Positions 29,921 through 38,463 of a stretch of DNA of 64,000 bases are shown in pieces. A program made the position numbers and the translations under genes. Origin of the DNA: Candidatus Puniceispirillum sp. (GTDB lineage: Bacteria; Pseudomonadota; Alphaproteobacteria; Puniceispirillales; Puniceispirillaceae). The stretch is taken from contig JAOEUK010000007.1 of the NCBI GenBank assembly GCA_028382965.1, positions 62,001-126,000 on the forward strand. Direction: 5' to 3'. Numbering within the stretch: position 1 is the stretch's first letter; each line of letters starts with the position of its first letter. The notes under the pieces are model-generated. The model was not told the origin of the DNA. It did no database searches and was given only the letters and a program-made list of their open reading frames with translations.

Positions 29921-30370
29921 TTATTTCTCCAAAGTCTGATCAGGAATGGCATTGATGGCCATATAGTACGAAGCAGGACCAAAGCCCGCAATCACACCTT
30001 TAGCAATGCCTGAAATTAATGACGTGTGTCGGAAAGGCTCTCTAGTATGAATGTTAGAAATATGAACCTCAATTACGCTGCCGGGGAAGAGTGAAAGTGC
30101 GTCGCGGAGTGCAACCGATGTATGGGTCAAGCCACCCGCATTTATTACAATCCAGTCAGCTTTATTAACGCATTGGTGTATCCGGTCTATAAGTTCACCC
30201 TCTGAGTTTGATTGAAACGAGTCCATAGAAAGCCCGAGATCGGCCGCTATCTCATGACATTTGGTTACGATATCATCAAGAGTTGTGTTTCCATAAATTC
30301 TCGGTTCACGTATGCCAAGCATGTTAAGATTGGGACCATTAATTAAGCAGATATTCATTTTTTTAGCCAT
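29921..30370 (-). CDS. aroQ: 3-dehydroquinate dehydratase, type II
   Basis: A 149-residue type II dehydroquinase, which converts 3-dehydroquinate to 3-dehydroshikimate in the shikimate pathway. Signatures are LINGPNLNMLGIREPRIYG (catalytic tyrosine at 26), INAGGLTHTSVALRDAL and EVHISNIHTREPFR (catalytic histidine at 103). The aroQ-accB-accC order is common in proteobacteria. The start may be Met1 or Met5; neither has a clear ribosome-binding site. It follows the DsbA-like gene by about 40 bp. Confidence 0.96.
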   Translation of the reverse strand: MAKKMNICLINGPNLNMLGIREPRIYGNTTLDDIVTKCHEIAADLGLSMDSFQSNSEGELIDRIHQCVNKADWIVINAGGLTHTSVALRDALSLFPGSVIEVHISNIHTREPFRHTSLISGIAKGVIAGFGPASYYMAINAIPDQTLEK

Positions 30371-30412
30371 TATTCAGTTACATTACACTTATTCGATGGT
30401 TGCGCAAACGAC

Positions 30413-31156
30413 CTAGTTTTGTTTTAAGCGCTCACGATCAATTGCACTTTGTAATTCATCAATGCTAACCGCCCCTGGTATAACATTTTCACCAATTATA
30501 AAGGCAGGCGTTCCATTAAGATCCAAAGCTGCTGCCCCCGCCCGAGTGCGTTTAATAATAGCGGCTGTTGCTAAGCTGTCCATATCTTGCTGCAGTTGGT
30601 CAATGTTTAGTCCAGATTTATTTGCTGCAGCCATAATTGATGCATCACTAACTTGCCCTCTATAGGTCATCATTTCTTTATGGAATTTAGGAAATTTGCC
30701 TTGTTTCTGAGCAGCAATACCCGCTTGTGCAGCTGTCAGTGATGATTGACTAAGGATAGGAAATTCTTTAATCACCATCCGAATATCATCATTATTTGCT
30801 AGCATTTTTTGAATGGGTGCAAACATCCGTTTGCAATAGCCACAATTATAGTCAGTGAATTCATAAATAACTATACTGCCATTTTTATTACCCATAATAG
30901 GGTCGCCATCATCAAGCTGTGCTTTTTTTATTCCTGCTTGTATTTTCACTTTTTCCTCATGGGCTGCTAATCCTATCAGCGCATCACGGAGTATTTCCGG
31001 GTTTTCTTTGATATAGTTTTTGATCACTTGGCGTATCGCTGCTTTTTCACCGTTATTGAAATTATTAGCTGAAGCTGCAGCAACCGAGCAGAGTAGCGTT
31101 AGAGAGCTGAAAAGTATTAAGGATGCCGGGTTAAGTAGAGCTAACAAGCGTGACAT
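30413..31156 (-). CDS. DsbA-family thiol:disulfide interchange protein (periplasmic)
   Basis: A 247-residue exported thioredoxin-fold protein. The signal peptide covers about residues 1-30 (AAASA-NN). A helical N-terminal region (EIRQVIKNYIKENPEILRDAL type) is followed by the thioredoxin domain with active site CGYC (Cys105-Cys108) and the cis-proline stretch NGTPAFIIG near the C-terminus. The layout resembles BdbD/ScsC-like DsbA proteins rather than classical CPHC DsbA. It could be an oxidase or an isomerase; activity cannot be told from sequence. It sits between the M48 protease gene and aroQ in the same direction, a neighbourhood suggesting envelope protein quality control. Confidence 0.9.
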   Translation of the reverse strand: MSRLLALLNPASLILFSSLTLLCSVAAASANNFNNGEKAAIRQVIKNYIKENPEILRDALIGLAAHEEKVKIQAGIKKAQLDDGDPIMGNKNGSIVIYEFTDYNCGYCKRMFAPIQKMLANNDDIRMVIKEFPILSQSSLTAAQAGIAAQKQGKFPKFHKEMMTYRGQVSDASIMAAANKSGLNIDQLQQDMDSLATAAIIKRTRAGAAALDLNGTPAFIIGENVIPGAVSIDELQSAIDRERLKQN

Positions 31157-31251
31157 AAAAATGAACCCTTTTAGATTTGGGTGATGCCCAAGTTATTGAA
31201 ATGATGTTAATCTTGATCTTATATAGGACAAAATGGCTTTTGGCAAAGCGA

Positions 31252-32583
31252 TCACTCTGATGCTTTGCCAAATCTAAATACAATATCCTTAGCACGAGTT
31301 ACTAAATCGTCTGATAAATTAGTTTGCTTTAGAACACGTTTTGCGAGGCGCATTGCTTGTTTTTCATTTCCAACAAGAATTGCTTCTTCGGCAAGACTGA
31401 GATCTGCCAGGGCAATTTTTCCAGCGCGCCCATATGCAATTGCCAATTGTCTGTGGATAAATGCCCACTTAGGCTCACTGTTTTTGGCCAAAGTGATGAC
31501 TTCAATGGCGCGCTGCAAACGACTTTTATCATGTACTGCAATCAAAGCGCGCCCAAGATTAAGCTGAATTTGTGGGCTATTTGGTCTTAATTCTAAGGCC
31601 TCTTCGTAAGCTGCAGCAGCAGCATCAGGTTTGGCCATTGACAGCAATATATCACCCATAAATTCGCGATAGAATGGATCGTTTGGGACTGCTTGGGCTA
31701 GCGTGTCCATCAGTTGATAGGCACTTTCCAGATCACCACGCCGATAATACGCAATTGCATGCCCATATTGGCGGTTGGGATCATCAAGACTATCGTTCTT
31801 GTTTAAAATAGTCTGTGCAGGTTCGCTGTAGGCACGTAATTTATTCACCAAACGGTTCATGAGTTGTTGTTTAACTATTGGCAATTTAGTTGTTTGATGA
31901 CTAGTTTGTTTTGTGTTGTCTTCATAGATTAAAAGACGTTGTGCCGTGCCCGGATGTGTTCGGTAATATTGACTTTGGCGATTTTCAGGAAGAGCACGCT
32001 GCGCTGCCATTCGTCTCATCATTTGTACTAGGCCAGTTGAAGTAATTCCGGCTTTGTTGAGATAGTTTAGCCCAAGCTCATCTGCAACCGCCTCGTCATA
32101 GCGAAATGAGCGCAGCATCTTCCGCTTTGCCTGATCACTGCCCCCAATGACCAAGCCCATCGCGGCATCATTTGGGACCCCACCGGCTGCTAGTGCTATT
32201 GCAGCCAGTGCAGCCAGTGTGCCGGCCCGGCCTGCATCTCGCAACGTTTCATCTCGTCGCGGCACGTGGCCAGCCTTCAGGTGACCGAGTTCATGTGCAA
32301 TAACACCTAGTATTTCTTCTGCTGACTGGGCTTCTAGTAAAAGGCCAGAATTCAGATAGATCACTTGCTCCCCTGCAACAAATGCATTGAAATTGATATT
32401 AAGTATAATACGAAAATCAATACTGTTTGGTGCATATCCAGCTGCCTTGATAAGTGGGGCCGCCAAGTCCTGAATTCCTGTTTCAAGTTCTGTATCTCGA
32501 ATTAATCCAGCAACTGTAGTTTTTGAAATTGAAACAAAAAGTAATAGGCATAAAACTAAATTTGATGCGGATAATGCGTTCAT
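31252..32583 (-). CDS. M48 family periplasmic metalloprotease with C-terminal TPRs (BepA-like)
   Basis: A 443-residue exported protease. I start it at ATG 32583 because the protein then begins with a good signal peptide (MNALSASNLVLCLLLFVSIS); an in-frame ATG at 32715 would add 44 polar residues ahead of it. The zinc site is HELGH (residues 97-101 in this numbering), with the third ligand expected in FRYDEAVADELGL. The C-terminal half holds tetratricopeptide-like repeats (about residues 260-420). The architecture matches BepA/YfgC, which degrades or assists outer-membrane protein assembly intermediates. It is divergent from the aminotransferase gene and upstream of the DsbA-like gene. Confidence 0.9.
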   Translation of the reverse strand: MNALSASNLVLCLLLFVSISKTTVAGLIRDTELETGIQDLAAPLIKAAGYAPNSIDFRIILNINFNAFVAGEQVIYLNSGLLLEAQSAEEILGVIAHELGHLKAGHVPRRDETLRDAGRAGTLAALAAIALAAGGVPNDAAMGLVIGGSDQAKRKMLRSFRYDEAVADELGLNYLNKAGITSTGLVQMMRRMAAQRALPENRQSQYYRTHPGTAQRLLIYEDNTKQTSHQTTKLPIVKQQLMNRLVNKLRAYSEPAQTILNKNDSLDDPNRQYGHAIAYYRRGDLESAYQLMDTLAQAVPNDPFYREFMGDILLSMAKPDAAAAAYEEALELRPNSPQIQLNLGRALIAVHDKSRLQRAIEVITLAKNSEPKWAFIHRQLAIAYGRAGKIALADLSLAEEAILVGNEKQAMRLAKRVLKQTNLSDDLVTRAKDIVFRFGKASE

Positions 32584-32727
32584 GTAACAACTTTTCTGAT
32601 AAATATGTGGCCTCTTTGCGAAAGCTCTGGTATGTCCGGTGATTTTATGATGGCACTGTACATTAACACTATCTACAATTGAATTGTCCATATTTGATGC
32701 GAACGTATCAACCAAACGGAATGAACA

Positions 32728-33897
32728 ATGGCCTTAAAAATCGGTCAAACAAGCAAAATCCCTGCCTTCCTTGCTATGCAGATTATGAGCGTTGCAAATG
32801 ATATGCAGGCTGCTGGTGGTGATCTAATTCATCTTGAGGTTGGGCAACCATCAACTCCACCACCAAATGCTGTTTGCAAAGCTTTACAGGCTTCTTTGAA
32901 AAATACTGAATCGCATGCCTACTCAGTAGGCCTTGGAAACTCATCCCTGCGTCAACGAATTGCTGGGCATTATCATGACTGGTATCAATTATCTGTAGAC
33001 TGGCAAAAAGTCGCTATAACCCCCGGGTCATCACTTGGATTTGCAATCTCTTTTCTGTCTGCCTTTGATAGAGGTGATAGAATTGCCATAGCTACACCTG
33101 GATACCCCGCCTACCGCAATCTAATGCTGGCAATTGGTATTATACCACAATTGTTGCCGGCTCGTTCTGCTCAAAATTGGATGCCTGATCTAGAAGAGCT
33201 GGTTATGAAGGATGACATCCCTGATGGTTTGTTGCTTGCAAGCCCTGCTAACCCAACCGGCGTTGTGATAAGTGATAAAGAATTAGAAAATATTTGTCGC
33301 TGGTGTGAAAAACACGGGGTCCGGCTGATCATGGACGAAATTTACCATGGTCTGACATTTGGTTTGCAAACACAAAGTGCACTTGCCTACACTGAAAAAG
33401 CTATAATTATAAATTCCTTTTCCAAATATTTTTGTATGACCGGTTGGCGGCTTGGTTGGATAGTTCTTCCTGATGATATAGTTTCAACTGCAGAAAAATT
33501 AGCACAGAATATTTACATTTCAGCGGCAACAATTAATCAACTTGGGGCTATTGCCGCCTTTGATTGTTATGAAGAACTTAATGCTAATTTGCCGCGCTAT
33601 CAAGAAAATCGTGATCTACTGTGCCGTGGATTGCCTGCGGAATTTCTTGGCGAACATGCTCCATCAGACGGTGCATTCTACCTATACGCTGACGTCAGCG
33701 CGTTGACAAATGACTCAGTTGCTTTTGCTAACCAAATTCTTGCAGATATAGGAGTAGCAATTACGCCAGGTGTTGACTTTGACCCACTCGAAGGCAAAAC
33801 ACACCTGCGACTATCCTATGCAGGTAGCACAAGGGATATGCAAAAGGCTATTCAAAGGATTAATAACTGGCTTAGCAAAAAACTCCCCAGCGGCTAA
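32728..33897 (+). CDS. PLP-dependent aminotransferase, class I/II
   Basis: A 389-residue fold-type I aminotransferase of the AspC/AlaT-like group. Visible residues are ASPANPTGVV (Asn175), MDEIYHGL (Asp203, Tyr206) and the Schiff-base lysine in SFSKYFCMTGWRLGW (Lys233), plus a final substrate-binding LRLSYAGS arginine. It transfers an amino group between an amino acid and a 2-oxo acid; the amino acid is not predictable from what I can see. It is divergent from the M48 gene and ends in a hairpin shared with the 3' side of rne. Confidence 0.9.
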   Translation: MALKIGQTSKIPAFLAMQIMSVANDMQAAGGDLIHLEVGQPSTPPPNAVCKALQASLKNTESHAYSVGLGNSSLRQRIAGHYHDWYQLSVDWQKVAITPGSSLGFAISFLSAFDRGDRIAIATPGYPAYRNLMLAIGIIPQLLPARSAQNWMPDLEELVMKDDIPDGLLLASPANPTGVVISDKELENICRWCEKHGVRLIMDEIYHGLTFGLQTQSALAYTEKAIIINSFSKYFCMTGWRLGWIVLPDDIVSTAEKLAQNIYISAATINQLGAIAAFDCYEELNANLPRYQENRDLLCRGLPAEFLGEHAPSDGAFYLYADVSALTNDSVAFANQILADIGVAITPGVDFDPLEGKTHLRLSYAGSTRDMQKAIQRINNWLSKKLPSG

Positions 33898-33912
33898 TAA
33901 AAATCAGCCGCT
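33889..33912. terminator. Hairpin between the convergent aminotransferase and rne genes
   Basis: A perfect 7-bp inverted repeat AGCGGCT / AGCCGCT with a 10-base A-rich loop. It starts inside the last codons of the aminotransferase and lies about 28 bp past the rne stop on the other strand. It has no T-run, so it is at best a weak bidirectional terminator. Confidence 0.45.
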
Positions 33913-33940
33913 AGCTTGATCACTTTTCTGGAAGACTGAC

Positions 33941-36436
33941 TTAGCTGCGCGACCACCATCCCCGTCGCGGCGATTTTGGCTCACTACTTCCAATTTCAAT
34001 CACATCTTGCGGTGTTGAACTAATAGCCATTCGCGATGTTGATTTTTTACTTGGGTCAGCTTTAGGAGCTATAGTGCTGGCAGTTTTTCCAGGTGATTTT
34101 TTTATAGGTTTGCGAGCCGGCTTCTTGTCAGCACCCTTTTTCTCAGCTGTAGGCTGATCAATGGCGATTTTTTTGTCTTCAACATTTACCTTTGCTTTTT
34201 GTGTGCGAAATGCTTTTTTCATTTTCGGATCTGAGCTGTCTGGAGCAGTTGTTTTATTTTTGGTGTTGTCAACATTCTCAGCATCGACATTTTGGACGCT
34301 AATTGGCTGCTTTTTTTGGCTTTTGGTTGGTTTTTTTAGAGCTATATGCTCTTTTGCTACCTTGTCATTTTTAGTCACTTTAACGTTGGTGTTTGAACCT
34401 TCACTATTGCTTGATTTAAGTGCTGAAGAATTTTTGCCAACAACAGTTTTTGTCACTTCGTTTGCTTGTCCACGGGTAGGTTTTATCTTTGCAGATGTGC
34501 CATTCTGACTATTGTTAGGTTCATTTGCCTTTTCAGATGAGATTTCATTGAGTATATTTGATGTCTTAACATCAGTAGATTGAACCTCTGCAGTCTGATT
34601 TTCGTCAGTGTGTCCATCTTCTGGATTGCGCCGCCGCCGCCGCCTTCCGCCGCGCCGTCCACGACGACGACGCTTTGAAACACCGTCTTCAGTGTCTTTT
34701 TCAATATCAGTTGGGTGAGTTGATACGATGTTATCTTCGCTCTCACTTTTTTCAGTAATTTCATCATTGTCATTACCACTTTGTTTTTCTTTTGGTGCTT
34801 GACGCAAATGCTGTTTGGAGGAAGACTTGCTTTGCCAGCCAACACGATTCACCGTATATTCAGGCGCAATTAAATTATCATCTGATAACAGTAAGATAGT
34901 TATGCCAAAGCGGCCTTCAATTTCTGCTATTGTGCTACGTTTTTTATTCAATATAAAAAGTACCACATTACGGTGTGCCGTAATGTGTAGCTCATCCATT
35001 TTTCCTTTTTGAGCTTCTTCTTCAATAGAACGTAGCAACTGAAGCGCAGCTGTATCAATAGACCGAATAAGCCCTGTACCTTCACAATGTGGACAAAGGT
35101 TGCTGATTGATTCATTTATGCTAAGCCTAAGCCTTTGACGTGACATTTCCAAAAGGCCAAAATGACTTATTGCGCCAATTTGGATACGAGCCCGGTCATT
35201 GCGCATAGTATCTTTCATTCGACGTTCAACAGCATGTTGATTACGCGTTTCTTCCATGTCGATAAAATCAACGACAATAAGGCCTGAAAGATCACGAAGG
35301 CGCAGTTGGCGGCCTAATTCATCGGCAGCTTCGAGGTTGGTTTTTAACGCTGTTTCCTCAATATTTCTTTCACGCGTTGATTTCCCGGAGTTTACATCGA
35401 TTGCAACAAGAGCTTCAGTCTGGTTTATTACAAGGTAACCTCCCGACTTCAAAGTTACTTGTGGGCTATGGATCGCATCCATCTGATTTTCTATATCAAA
35501 ATGTTGAAAAATAGGATCGGCGCCCTCAAATTTCTTGACCTTTTTAAGGTGGCTAGGAATAAGCATCTTCATCTGGTTTCGGGCAACTTTATAAGCATCT
35601 TCGCCCTCAACTAGCACTTCATCAACCTCATTTGTATAAAGGTCACGAATTGAACGTTTGATTAGGCCACCTTCTTCATGGATGAGGCAAGGGGCCTGAG
35701 ATTCAAGTGTCAGGCCCCGTATATCGTCCCAAAGCTTTGATAGATAACTAAAGTCCCGCGTTATTTCACTTTTTGTGCGTTTTGCTCCAGCTGTGCGAAC
35801 AATTATGGCCAGGCCATCTTGAATGTTCAGCCCGCCAACCACCGTTTTTAGCCGTTTGCGATCTGCTACATTAGTGATTTTTCGGCTTACACCGCCACCA
35901 CGATTATTATTTGGCATCAATACACAATAGCGTCCTGCGAGCGAAAGATAGCTGGTCAATGCTGCGCCTTTATTACCGCGTTCTTCTTTAACTACTTGCA
36001 CAAGCATAATTTGTTTGCGGGAAATAACTTCTTGAATTTTATACTTTTTTATCTGATGCTTTGGTCGAATGTCATCTTCATCTGCGCCTTCACCACCAAG
36101 CGTTTCTGGCGTATCATCCTCTTTTTTTTCAATATTTTCGTTTTCAATGTCAACACGATCAGCTTCAATTAACGCTTCACGATCTTCAACAGGAATTCGG
36201 TAATAATCCGGGTGGATCTCGCTAAATGCTAAAAAGCCTTGACGGTTACCCCCATACTCAACAAAAGCAGCTTGCAAAGAAGGCTCAACTCTTGTGACCC
36301 GCGCTAAATAAACATTTCCTTTGAGTTGCTGCCGGTTCTTTGCTTCATAATCAAAATCTTCAATTCGTGTTCCGCTGAGCAGTACAACCCGTGTTTCTTC
36401 GGCTTGGCGTGCGTCGATCAAAAGGCGCTTTGTCAT
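33941..36436 (-). CDS. rne: Ribonuclease E/G family endoribonuclease
   Basis: An 831-residue RNase E. The N-terminal S1 domain (about residues 36-160) is interrupted by an acidic insertion (KKEDDTPETLGGEGADEDD region), as common in alphaproteobacteria. The catalytic metal aspartates are Asp347 (VAIDVNSGKST) and Asp390 (IVVDFIDM). The zinc-link CPHC is at 448-451. From about residue 540 the protein is disordered and highly charged, with an arginine-rich tract (RRRRGRRGGRRRRRR) for RNA binding and long Lys-rich stretches; this would be the degradosome scaffold. The 5' region upstream holds several potential hairpins. The enzyme starts mRNA decay and processes stable RNA. Confidence 0.95.
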   Translation of the reverse strand: MTKRLLIDARQAEETRVVLLSGTRIEDFDYEAKNRQQLKGNVYLARVTRVEPSLQAAFVEYGGNRQGFLAFSEIHPDYYRIPVEDREALIEADRVDIENENIEKKEDDTPETLGGEGADEDDIRPKHQIKKYKIQEVISRKQIMLVQVVKEERGNKGAALTSYLSLAGRYCVLMPNNNRGGGVSRKITNVADRKRLKTVVGGLNIQDGLAIIVRTAGAKRTKSEITRDFSYLSKLWDDIRGLTLESQAPCLIHEEGGLIKRSIRDLYTNEVDEVLVEGEDAYKVARNQMKMLIPSHLKKVKKFEGADPIFQHFDIENQMDAIHSPQVTLKSGGYLVINQTEALVAIDVNSGKSTRERNIEETALKTNLEAADELGRQLRLRDLSGLIVVDFIDMEETRNQHAVERRMKDTMRNDRARIQIGAISHFGLLEMSRQRLRLSINESISNLCPHCEGTGLIRSIDTAALQLLRSIEEEAQKGKMDELHITAHRNVVLFILNKKRSTIAEIEGRFGITILLLSDDNLIAPEYTVNRVGWQSKSSSKQHLRQAPKEKQSGNDNDEITEKSESEDNIVSTHPTDIEKDTEDGVSKRRRRGRRGGRRRRRRNPEDGHTDENQTAEVQSTDVKTSNILNEISSEKANEPNNSQNGTSAKIKPTRGQANEVTKTVVGKNSSALKSSNSEGSNTNVKVTKNDKVAKEHIALKKPTKSQKKQPISVQNVDAENVDNTKNKTTAPDSSDPKMKKAFRTQKAKVNVEDKKIAIDQPTAEKKGADKKPARKPIKKSPGKTASTIAPKADPSKKSTSRMAISSTPQDVIEIGSSEPKSPRRGWWSRS

Positions 36437-37006
36437 TTATTTTTCTTTCCCCGGCCAACCTACTCCAGCCGCCATCGTAGGACGTCGAAGAAATTAGGTA
36501 AGGCAGGTTTTGTTTGTCCAGCCCTAATTCACGCGAGCCACCAACCAAAAAGCTGTGGCCGTTGCGGCTGCTTTTTAAGTGAGGTTGGGTTGGGTGATAC
36601 ATCAGGTATGTCCAAAGGTTTAAAGTTATATTTTGCGTGCCGAATCATCAGACTTTTTTGGAGCTATTAGTTAATGAGCGTCAATTAAAATGTTCTTTAA
36701 TCGCGGCTCTAAATAAGGTCCTGTAGCCAAACATGATCAGGCGAGTAATTCAAGTTTTGTTCATCTGTGAAAGCATCAATCTCGATACTTCGCTTCCCTC
36801 GCGGCTTTATCAGATCGTAACAGTAAACTGCTCTCATAAATTCAATCTTAAAATACTTATATACCCGCTAAAGCTTTTTTGCCAAGAAAGTAATACAATT
36901 TTGGTGAACAGATCCAAATTAATTTTTTGATTCTGCGTCAAGAGCCAATTGTGAGCTTAAAAGGTTAACTTCAGTGAAAGAAGATCAGAAATGAAAAAAA
37001 ACAGAG
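36437..37006. other. Divergent intergenic region rne / amiC
   Basis: 570 bp between two divergent genes. The left 140 bp contain the hairpins listed as the rne leader. The right 400 bp are AT-rich without a credible gene; small open frames here have no ribosome-binding site and odd composition. Promoters for both genes are expected here. Confidence 0.45.
36459..36576 (-). promoter_or_regulatory. Structured rne leader (three potential stem-loops)
   Basis: In the 140 bp upstream of rne there are three inverted repeats: CCTAC/GTAGG at 36459-36481, AATTAGG/CCTAATT at 36492-36529, and AAAAAGC/GCTTTTT at 36547-36576 with inner pairing. RNase E mRNAs in other bacteria carry structured leaders used for autoregulation, so this may play that role. 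The third hairpin has T-runs on both strands and might instead terminate transcription. Confidence 0.45.
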
Positions 37007-38347
37007 ATGAACTATAGAGTGCGAAAAACAGCACTTTTGGGCTGCTTGTCAATTTTTATACTTTCGCTGATGATAGTGGTGTCTCCTAATCTATCTTATG
37101 CAGAAAACGTAGTAACTGGAATGCGCGTTGGAGTGGTTGAAGTAGATGATCATGCCGCACTTCGAGTTGTGGTTGAATCAAAGTCCCCATTGAATGCTAG
37201 TTTATTATTGCTTCAATCGCCATATCGTTTAGTCATCGACATGCCAAAAACTATTTGGGATGTTAAAAATTTAGCGCCTTATGGCCAGCTAACATTAGCC
37301 CCAAGTAAGGCCTATCGTTTTGGAACACCAGCGCCAGACATAAGTAGGTTAGTAATTGAACTGGAAAAACCAGCAGCACCTATCCGAGTGTTTTCTTTGC
37401 CACCATCTGCGGGAGGAAACCGTTTTGTAATCGATCTAATGGATCGTGGCAAAACAGCTTTCCAAGTTGCTGCCTCTGCATTGGAGAAAAACTCAAATAT
37501 TGATCTGGGTCTGGAATCGCTATCGGATGTACTTGCTAAAAATAAAGTAGGAAAACATATTAACGGAACATTTTTGACACTGTTACCAAAATCAAAACCA
37601 TCTAATCCTGGGGTTAAATCATTACCCAGGATATTGCCGGCTGGAAAGCCACACCCAAGAAAATGGGTGGTGTTTATTGATGCTGGCCACGGAGGCAAAG
37701 ATCCAGGCGCTATTGGTAAGGCTGGAACTAAAGAGAAAACGATTACCCTAGCCGCAGCTCGCGAATTGGAAAGACAGTTACGAGCGAGTGGTCTAATAAC
37801 CCCAATTCTTGCTCGTGATGATGATCGCTTTTTGCGGCTTCGGCAAAGGATTAGGCTTGCCCGGCAAAATCAAGCAGATTTATTTATTTCACTTCACGCT
37901 GACTCGGCTCAGTCCCCTTTTGCGCGAGGTATTTCAGTTTTTACGTTGTCTGATAAAGCGTCAGATAAGGAAGCCGCGGCTTTGGCACGTAGTGAAAATA
38001 ACGCTGATTTAATTGGTGGCCCTGATTTATCGCAAGAAGACCCTGATGCTGCAAGTGCTTTAGTAAGGATGTTCCAGAGGGAGTCTATGAATCAATCTGC
38101 ACGCTTTGCAGCAACAATATTGAAAAAAATTCGTGACTTACCTGGTGGGGACAAGCGTGGCCATCGCTTTGCTGGTTTTGCGGTTTTAAAGGCTCCTGAT
38201 ATGCCGTCTGTGCTGGTTGAAATGGGGTTCTTGTCTAACCGAAGTGACGAAGCTAACCTCAAATTAGAGTCATATCGCCACAATTTATCCAAAAGGTTAA
38301 CAAAAGCTATTTTATTTTACCTCAGTGAACATGGTCCAAAACTTTAG
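37007..38347 (+). CDS. amiC: N-acetylmuramoyl-L-alanine amidase with AMIN domain
   Basis: A 446-residue exported amidase that cuts the bond between N-acetylmuramic acid and the stem peptide, splitting septal peptidoglycan. A signal peptide covers about residues 1-32 (SYA-EN). An AMIN domain (about 35-150) targets the septum, then a linker leads to the zinc amidase domain with IDAGHGGKDPGA (His228 as ligand), SLHADS and a C-terminal VLVEMGFLSN glutamate. It is followed on the same strand by a class A PBP. An ATG 16 bases upstream opens an 8-codon frame that overlaps the start; it may be chance. Confidence 0.94.
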   Translation: MNYRVRKTALLGCLSIFILSLMIVVSPNLSYAENVVTGMRVGVVEVDDHAALRVVVESKSPLNASLLLLQSPYRLVIDMPKTIWDVKNLAPYGQLTLAPSKAYRFGTPAPDISRLVIELEKPAAPIRVFSLPPSAGGNRFVIDLMDRGKTAFQVAASALEKNSNIDLGLESLSDVLAKNKVGKHINGTFLTLLPKSKPSNPGVKSLPRILPAGKPHPRKWVVFIDAGHGGKDPGAIGKAGTKEKTITLAAARELERQLRASGLITPILARDDDRFLRLRQRIRLARQNQADLFISLHADSAQSPFARGISVFTLSDKASDKEAAALARSENNADLIGGPDLSQEDPDAASALVRMFQRESMNQSARFAATILKKIRDLPGGDKRGHRFAGFAVLKAPDMPSVLVEMGFLSNRSDEANLKLESYRHNLSKRLTKAILFYLSEHGPKL

Positions 38348-38463
38348 TTAATGATGGCCTTGATGAGAAGCAGGTATGAAAAAGTGTTAGGGGCTGGTGC
38401 CAAAGTTTTAGGATATTCACATTTGCCTTACATACGCCCAATTTTGGCTGTAACATAGAGATT

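Noticed and set aside
36733-36930. 65-aa frame in the rne/amiC spacer
   Set aside because: AT-rich, no ribosome-binding site, composition unlike the neighbouring genes.
36991-37017. 8-codon frame (MKKNRDEL) overlapping the amiC start
   Set aside because: It could be a regulatory leader peptide, but it has no strong ribosome-binding site and could easily arise by chance.
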